Source: Elstera litoralis | GTDB lineage: Bacteria; Pseudomonadota; Alphaproteobacteria; Elsterales; Elsteraceae | Reading direction: 5' to 3' | Assembly: GCF_000963705.1 (NCBI RefSeq) | Contig: NZ_LAJY01000024.1 | Location: 1 to 18,857, forward strand | DNA: 18,857 nt | Shown: piece after piece, positions 15,087-18,857 of the stretch | Position numbering within the stretch: the first letter of the stretch is position 1 | Layout: the number at the start of each line of letters is the position of its first letter | Position numbers and translations under genes: made by a program | Notes under the pieces: generated by a model | What the model was told of the DNA's origin: nothing | Database searches by the model: none | The model's input: only the letters and a program-made list of their open reading frames with translations

Positions 15087-15849
15087 CTATTTCGCGTTCA
15101 TCCGAATCGCGCCATCCAGGCGAATGGTGGAGCCGTTCAGCATGGTCTGGCGGCAGATGGTGAGAACCAACGCCGCGTAATCTTCCGCTGTGCCGAGGCG
15201 TGAGGGGAAGGGGACGGAGGCGGCGAGGCTCTCTTGCACCGCAGGCGGCATGGCGGCCAACATCGGCGTGCCGAAAATCCCCGGCGCAATCGTCATCACG
15301 CGCACGCCTTTGCCCGCGAACTCGCGCGCCAGCGGCAGCGTCATCGCCGCAACCCCGCCTTTCGAGGCGGCATAGGCGGCTTGGCCGATCTGGCCTTCGA
15401 AAGCGGCGACCGAGGCCGTGGTGATAATCACGCCGCGCTCGCCTTCGGCCAGGGGCTCTAGCGCCAGCATGCCTGCTGCGGCAACGCGCAGGGCATTGAA
15501 CGTGCCAATCAGATTAACCGAAATGACTTTGCTGAAGGCATTCGAGCGCCATCGGCCCGTCGCGTCCCACCGCGCGCGCGGCGGGGGCAATCCCGGCGCA
15601 GGCGACGAGAATGCGGGCGGGGCCGTGGGCGGCGGCGGCTTTGTCGATGGCGCTTTCGACGGCGGCGGCATCGCTCACATCCGCCGGGCAGGCGAGCGCG
15701 CCCAAGCTGGCGGCGGCATCATCGAGCTTTGCGCCGGGCAGATCGATCAGCGCGACTTTCGCCCCCGCTGCAATCAGCGCTTGCGCCGTGCCATAGCCGA
15801 GGCCCGATGCGCCGCCCGTGACGAGGGCGGCCTGTCCTACGATATCCAT
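15087..15849 (-). pseudogene. SDR family 3-hydroxyacyl-CoA dehydrogenase (HSD10-like), one-base frameshift
   Basis: Short-chain dehydrogenase of the type II 3-hydroxyacyl-CoA dehydrogenase (HSD17B10-like) group, which oxidises 3-hydroxyacyl-CoA in beta-oxidation or branched-chain degradation with NAD. The N-terminal part, from ATG 15849, has the cofactor loop ALVTGGASGLGYGTAQ and ILVACAGIAPA. The C-terminal part has FSKVISVNLIGTFNALR, the catalytic Ser region IITTASVAAFEGQ, YAASKGG (catalytic Tyr and Lys), VMTIAPGIFGTPML, FPSRLGTAEDYAALV and MLNGSTIRLDGAIRM, all close to HSD10. The parts are in different frames. Removing one base near 15540 joins them as PMALEAFSKVI and gives 253 aa, normal for the family. 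GGGAGAG precedes the ATG. It is 67 bases downstream of the TetR gene and may be cotranscribed with it. Confidence 0.9.
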
Positions 15850-15916
15850 GCGTTTCTCTCCCGAACCTTGGTGGTGTTTCTCTGAGGCGCGACGATGCGG
15901 CGGCTTTCCGTGAAGG

Positions 15917-16512
15917 TCAAGTCGCCCCGCGACTAAGCCCCCGTAAGAGGGCCGTGATGACGGCGAGATAGTTTCCCTGCACGTCGGCTTCGGCAGCGGC
16001 GGCCCGGTCGAACAGCGCATCCAGCAGATCGGTGAGAACAGCGGCGGGGACAGGCGGCAACGCCCCGCTGGTAAGGGCCGCTTCCACCCCTTCGGCCAGG
16101 CTGGCGCGGGCCAGATCGAGCGTCACCGTCTCCGCCTGTCCCAGCACGGAAGGCGCTTCGACGAGCAGAAGCCGCCGTCGCCCAGCGTCGCCCATCGCTG
16201 CCAGATAGGCCGCGCCACCATCGATCAGCGCCGCAATCGGATCGGCGGGCGTCGCCGTTGCGGCCTCGATCGCAGTAACGAGCGCGCGCTGTTCGGCCTC
16301 GATCACGGCGCGGAATAGGTCGATTTTATCGGCGAAATGATGGTAGAGCGCGCCGCGCGTCACCCCGGCGGCGGTAACAATCTCCGGCGTGCCGGTCGCG
16401 CTATAGCCCTGCGCGGCGAAGAGGGCGCGCGCAGCGCTTACCAGGCGCTCCGCGTGGCAGCGCGCCGGTCGGCTTGTGGCACAGGGGCCGGGCGTGGCTT
16501 TCCCTCTTGCAT
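15917..16512 (-). pseudogene. TetR/AcrR family transcriptional regulator, one-base frameshift in the DNA-binding domain
   Basis: A TetR-type repressor. The helix-turn-helix reads LVSAARALFAAQGYSATGTPEIVTAAGVTRGALYHHFADKIDLF, ending in the standard GALYHHF-x-DK signature, followed by a ligand-binding domain of about 130 residues. In the given frame the protein has no proper start: the only open start after the break (GTG 16363) would cut the HTH. From ATG 16512 (MQEGKPRPAPVPQADRRAATR) the frame runs into a stop. Adding one G at the CC of 16450-16451 gives AATRERLVSAARALF and a 198-aa protein of normal length. The ATG lies inside the first palindrome of the operator pair at 16511-16556, which suggests autorepression. 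The gene is divergent from the VOC gene. Confidence 0.88.
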
Positions 16513-16556
16513 ACGTGCAGCCTGTATGTTTAAAGATAGATACAGGCTGCTTGTAT
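16511..16556. promoter_or_regulatory. Paired palindromic operator, probable TetR binding sites
   Basis: Two 17-base arms, ATACGTGCAGCCTGTAT (16511-16527) and ATACAGGCTGCTTGTAT (16540-16556), form an inverted repeat matching at 15 of 17 positions; the central 11 bases (GCAGCCTGTAT/ATACAGGCTGC) are perfect. Each arm is also a palindrome of its own: ATACA-N7-TGTAT in the second and the same with one mismatch in the first, a size suited to a TetR dimer. The spacer is 12 bases. The sites lie between the divergent tetR and VOC genes, and the first covers the tetR start codon. Confidence 0.8.
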
Positions 16557-16588
16557 CATTCATTCCCGATTTCGCCTAGGAGGTTCCG

Positions 16589-17044
16589 ATGCGCTGCACG
16601 GCCTATTACCCCGTTCTTCTCACCGATAAGGTTGCGGAAACCGCGCGCTTTTACGAAGCCCATTTCGGCTTTTTCCGGGCGTTCGAGAGCGATTGGTACG
16701 TGCATCTCCAATCCAGGACCGATGCCGCGATCAATCTGGCGGTGCTGGATTATCGGCACGAAACGATTCCGGCGCCGGGACGGGCTCCCAGCGCCGGACT
16801 GATTCTGAACTTCGAGGTCGAAGCCGTGGAAGCCGAATATGCGCGCCTCACGGCGGCGGGGCTGCCGATTCTGCTGAGCTTACGCAGCGAAAGCTTCGGG
16901 CAGCGCCATTTCATTACCGCCGATCCGAACGGGGTGCTGATCGACATCATCACCCCGATTCCGCCGAGTGCCGAGTTCGCAGGCCAATATACGCCGGAAA
17001 CCCTGGCCCGGATTGATGCGGCTCAGGCCGTGCGAACCGACTGA
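16589..17044 (+). CDS. VOC family protein (glyoxalase/bleomycin resistance superfamily)
   Basis: A 151-aa protein of the vicinal-oxygen-chelate fold, built from two beta-alpha-beta-beta-beta modules. The first is YYPVLLTDKVAETARFYEAHFGFFRAFESDWYVHLQS and the second is LILNFEVEAVEAEYARLTAAGLPIL followed by FGQRHFITADPNGVLIDIITPI, the typical DPNG-x2-I-[DE] ending. Members act as glyoxalases, dioxygenases or drug-binding proteins; the substrate cannot be told here. AGGAGG at 16578-16583 is a perfect ribosome binding site 5 bases before ATG 16589. Regulation by the divergent TetR through the operator pair just upstream is likely. The 3' end overlaps the last 22 bases of the convergent chemotaxis gene. 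Confidence 0.93.
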   Translation: MRCTAYYPVLLTDKVAETARFYEAHFGFFRAFESDWYVHLQSRTDAAINLAVLDYRHETIPAPGRAPSAGLILNFEVEAVEAEYARLTAAGLPILLSLRSESFGQRHFITADPNGVLIDIITPIPPSAEFAGQYTPETLARIDAAQAVRTD

Positions 17045-18723
17045 ACGAAGCCTTCGACTTCCTGCTTGAGCTTATCGGACTGGTTGGCGAGCGTTGCGGC
17101 GGCGCTCAGCACATGGGCGGCCGACGTGCCGGTTTCGGCAGCCACCGCCGAAACGGTGGTGACGGCGCGGGAGGCTTCTTCCGTGCCGCTCGCCGCCTGC
17201 TGAACATTGCGGCTGATCTCGCCGGTTGCGGCCCCTTGCTGCTCGATCGCGGCGGCAATCGTCGTGGTAATATCGTTGATCTGGCCGATGACCGTGCCGA
17301 TCGCGCCGATCTCCGTCACGGTTTCCGAGGTCGCCGATTGGATCTGGTTAACCTGCGTCTGGATTTCCTGGGTCGCCTGGGCGGTTTGATTGGCCAGCGT
17401 TTTCACTTCGGCAGCGACCACGGCAAAGCCCTTCCCGGCTTCCCCGGCGCGGGCGGCTTCGATGGTGGCGTTCAGGGCGAGAAGATTGGTCTGGCTGGCA
17501 ATCGATTCGATGATCTGCACGATTTCGCCGATGCGCTGGGCGGCAACCGCAAGGCCGCTCACCGACCGGCTGGTTTTCTCGGCCTGGCTTACCGCTTGCC
17601 CGGCAATCGTGGTGGATTGCGAGACTTGGCGGGAGATTTCGCGGATTGAGGCCGACAGTTCCTCAGCGGCGGCGGCGACCGAATGCACATTCGTTGCGGT
17701 TTGTTCGACGGCGGCAACGGCGGTTTGGGTTTGCTGATTGGTGCTATCGGCGGCGGCGGTCATCGAGCGCGCGTCGATATTGAGATCGCGCGCCGAAGTG
17801 CCGAGGGCTTCGACGACGGCACTGACGCTGCGCTCGAAGCGGTCGGCGAGATCGCGCATCGCGGCGGCGCGTTCGGCGGCGGCGCGGGCTTTGGCGGCTT
17901 CCTGCTCGGTGGTGAGGCGCTGCACTTCTGCCGCATTATCCTTGAACACCTGCACGGCTGCGGCCATTTCGCCCACTTCATCGCCGCGCCCGGTGCCCGG
18001 AATGGTGACGGAGAGGTCGCCCTTGGCGAGTTTGCGCATCACCTCGGCCAGAGTGCGCAAGGGGCGCACTGCACTCATCGACCAGAAGGCAAGGCCGATG
18101 CCGAGCAAAACCGCCCCGCCGACCAGCCCGAGGGCGAGAAGCTGGAAGCCGCGCGCCACTTGGCTGGCCTTGTGGGCAATGGCATTATTCTTCTGCTCTT
18201 GCAGATCGATGAATTGATTGATGCGCCCCAGCCATTCGACGAAGAGCGGGCGGGATTGCTCGACACTCTTTTTGATCTGCTCGGCATCGCCCTTCTGCTG
18301 CGCATCGAGCGCCTGCTTGATGAGCGGCAGGGTTTTGGCTTCGGTTTCCTTGATACTCGCCAGCAAGCGGCGCTCTTCGGGGGCGATATCCGTGCGCGCT
18401 GCGAAGAGTTTATCGAGCGGGTCGGCGGCTTCGGCATAGAAGCGCGTCAGTTTTTCGATCTCGCTCACCACGGCGCGGGCGGCGGTGGCATCGGTGACGA
18501 GCACCAGATCGCGCACATTGATCGCGCGGTCGTGGACACTACCGCGAAAATTGATCGCATAGCGCTGTTTGACACCGTTGACGTCGTTAACTTCGGTCAA
18601 ACCCGCGTCGATCTTACTCACTTCGCGGATACTGATAATGGCTTGGGCCACCATCAGCACAAGAATTGCGGCAAATCCAAGGGCCAAGCGCGGCCCGATC
18701 CGCATAGACTTCAGGATCGCCAT
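17023..18723 (-). CDS. Methyl-accepting chemotaxis protein
   Basis: A 566-aa transmembrane chemoreceptor that signals to CheA through CheW. Domains in order: first transmembrane helix about 13-32; a periplasmic, mostly helical sensor of about 160 residues, probably a four-helix bundle; second transmembrane helix about 193-215; HAMP domain about 216-265 (AVRPLRTLAEVMRKLAKGDLSVTIP); a coiled-coil linker; and the signalling domain, with its hairpin tip NLLALNATIEAARAGEAGKGFAVVAAEVKTLA around 413-444. There is no C-terminal CheR/CheB docking pentapeptide. The ligand is unknown. The ATG at 18723 has GCGAGA about 6 bases upstream. It stands alone with no che or fla genes nearby. The last 22 bases overlap the convergent VOC gene, so the two transcripts are antisense to each other at their ends. 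Confidence 0.96.
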   Translation of the reverse strand: MAILKSMRIGPRLALGFAAILVLMVAQAIISIREVSKIDAGLTEVNDVNGVKQRYAINFRGSVHDRAINVRDLVLVTDATAARAVVSEIEKLTRFYAEAADPLDKLFAARTDIAPEERRLLASIKETEAKTLPLIKQALDAQQKGDAEQIKKSVEQSRPLFVEWLGRINQFIDLQEQKNNAIAHKASQVARGFQLLALGLVGGAVLLGIGLAFWSMSAVRPLRTLAEVMRKLAKGDLSVTIPGTGRGDEVGEMAAAVQVFKDNAAEVQRLTTEQEAAKARAAAERAAAMRDLADRFERSVSAVVEALGTSARDLNIDARSMTAAADSTNQQTQTAVAAVEQTATNVHSVAAAAEELSASIREISRQVSQSTTIAGQAVSQAEKTSRSVSGLAVAAQRIGEIVQIIESIASQTNLLALNATIEAARAGEAGKGFAVVAAEVKTLANQTAQATQEIQTQVNQIQSATSETVTEIGAIGTVIGQINDITTTIAAAIEQQGAATGEISRNVQQAASGTEEASRAVTTVSAVAAETGTSAAHVLSAAATLANQSDKLKQEVEGFVQSVRTA

Positions 18724-18801
18724 TCGAATCTCGCAATATGACTAGGGGGAAAAAACAAAGCGCCGAGGGACCTTAACGGTGTCTTTATCTGGGTTCAAGG
18801 A

Positions 18802-18837
18802 TGGCACTCTGCCTAGCCCTCTGAAGAGGAGTGCTAA
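18802..18837 (+). promoter_or_regulatory. CIRCE-like (HrcA operator) element
   Basis: GAGTGCTAA at 18829-18837 is an exact right half of the CIRCE consensus TTAGCACTC-N9-GAGTGCTAA. Two imperfect left halves exist: CTAGCCCTC at 18813-18821 (7 of 9 matches, 7-base spacer) and TGGCACTC at 18802-18809 (near-perfect arm, 19-base spacer). The element sits just before a ribosome binding site and an ATG at 18852, where CIRCE lies in groESL-type genes. Spacing is non-standard, so binding by HrcA is uncertain. Confidence 0.5.
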
Positions 18838-18851
18838 AATAATCAGGAGTG

Positions 18852-18857
18852 ATGGCG
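18852..18857 (+). CDS. Start of an unseen gene (first two codons)
   Basis: ATG GCG at the right edge is preceded by AGGAG at 18845-18849 with ordinary spacing. Only Met-Ala is visible, so the product cannot be identified. The CIRCE-like half-site 15 bases upstream makes a heat-shock gene such as groES or groEL the first guess, but this rests only on that element. It is divergent from the chemoreceptor gene. Confidence 0.4.

Noticed and set aside
17683..18741. 352-codon plus-strand open frame opposite the chemoreceptor
   Set aside because: The chemoreceptor domains on the minus strand are clear. The antisense frame is Gly/Ala/His-rich and structureless.
18724..18801. Sigma-32 promoter for the right-edge gene
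   Set aside because: I could not find a CTTGA-type -35 and matching -10 at suitable spacing on the plus strand. A CCTTGAA near 18795 is on the minus strand and has only a poor -10.
1..18857. Mobile element, phage, defence system or CRISPR array
   Set aside because: No transposase, integrase, terminal repeats, regularly spaced repeats or nuclease/defence domains were seen; all genes are chromosomal housekeeping or common accessory types.

Overview
This window comes from a GC-rich alphaproteobacterium, most likely of the order Rhodospirillales. The genus cannot be named from sequence alone. The evidence is the alphaproteobacterial order of the aa3 cytochrome oxidase genes (ctaD-ctaB-small ORF-ctaG-ctaE-surf1) followed by thrC, a mitochondrial-processing-peptidase-like M16 protease and a GNAT acetyltransferase. 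Further along are a UbiA of the ubiquinone pathway, an ETF-beta-type lysine methyltransferase and an HSD10-type dehydrogenase, all common in this class.

Layout. Positions 1-8596 (+ strand) hold the end of ctaD, heme O synthase (ctaB), a 48-residue membrane protein, the Cox11 copper chaperone (ctaG), subunit III (ctaE), a strong hairpin terminator, SURF1, an M32 carboxypeptidase, threonine synthase, the M16 protease and the GNAT protein. Most of these genes overlap or nearly touch, so this looks like one or two long transcripts. Positions 8593-9932 (- strand) hold a DUF1272 zinc-binding protein and a D-2-hydroxyacid dehydrogenase, both interrupted by one-base frameshifts. At 10069-10569 (+) is a secreted SH3-like protein. 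Positions 10578-13518 (-) hold a compact set: a PA0069-type radical SAM protein, ubiA, a protein methyltransferase and a small lipoprotein. DUF805 (-) and a secreted DUF4394 protein (+) follow. Then come an SDR dehydrogenase and a TetR regulator (-, both frameshifted) that is divergent from a VOC/glyoxalase gene (+) across a clear pair of palindromic operators. The window ends with a methyl-accepting chemotaxis protein (-) and a CIRCE-like heat-shock element just before the first two codons of an unseen + strand gene.

How the genes work together. The left third makes and assembles cytochrome c oxidase: heme O synthesis, copper delivery, SURF1 assembly and the structural subunits. ubiA feeds the quinone pool used by the same respiratory chain. 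The adjacent methyltransferase may modify electron-transfer flavoprotein, which also delivers electrons to quinone. The TetR, VOC and SDR genes look like a locally regulated detoxification or acyl metabolism patch.

Caution on sequence quality. Five genes between about 8.7 and 16.5 kb each become full length and family-like if one base is added or removed, and three of the five sites lie in homopolymer runs. Nothing similar is seen in the first 8.6 kb. The simplest reading is homopolymer sequencing error, not five independent pseudogenes. I found no tRNA, rRNA, CRISPR array, insertion sequence or phage gene, and no clearly new multi-gene system. The most interesting biology is the TetR operator pair, the CIRCE-like element, the ubiA-methyltransferase pairing and a possible leaderless radical SAM transcript.
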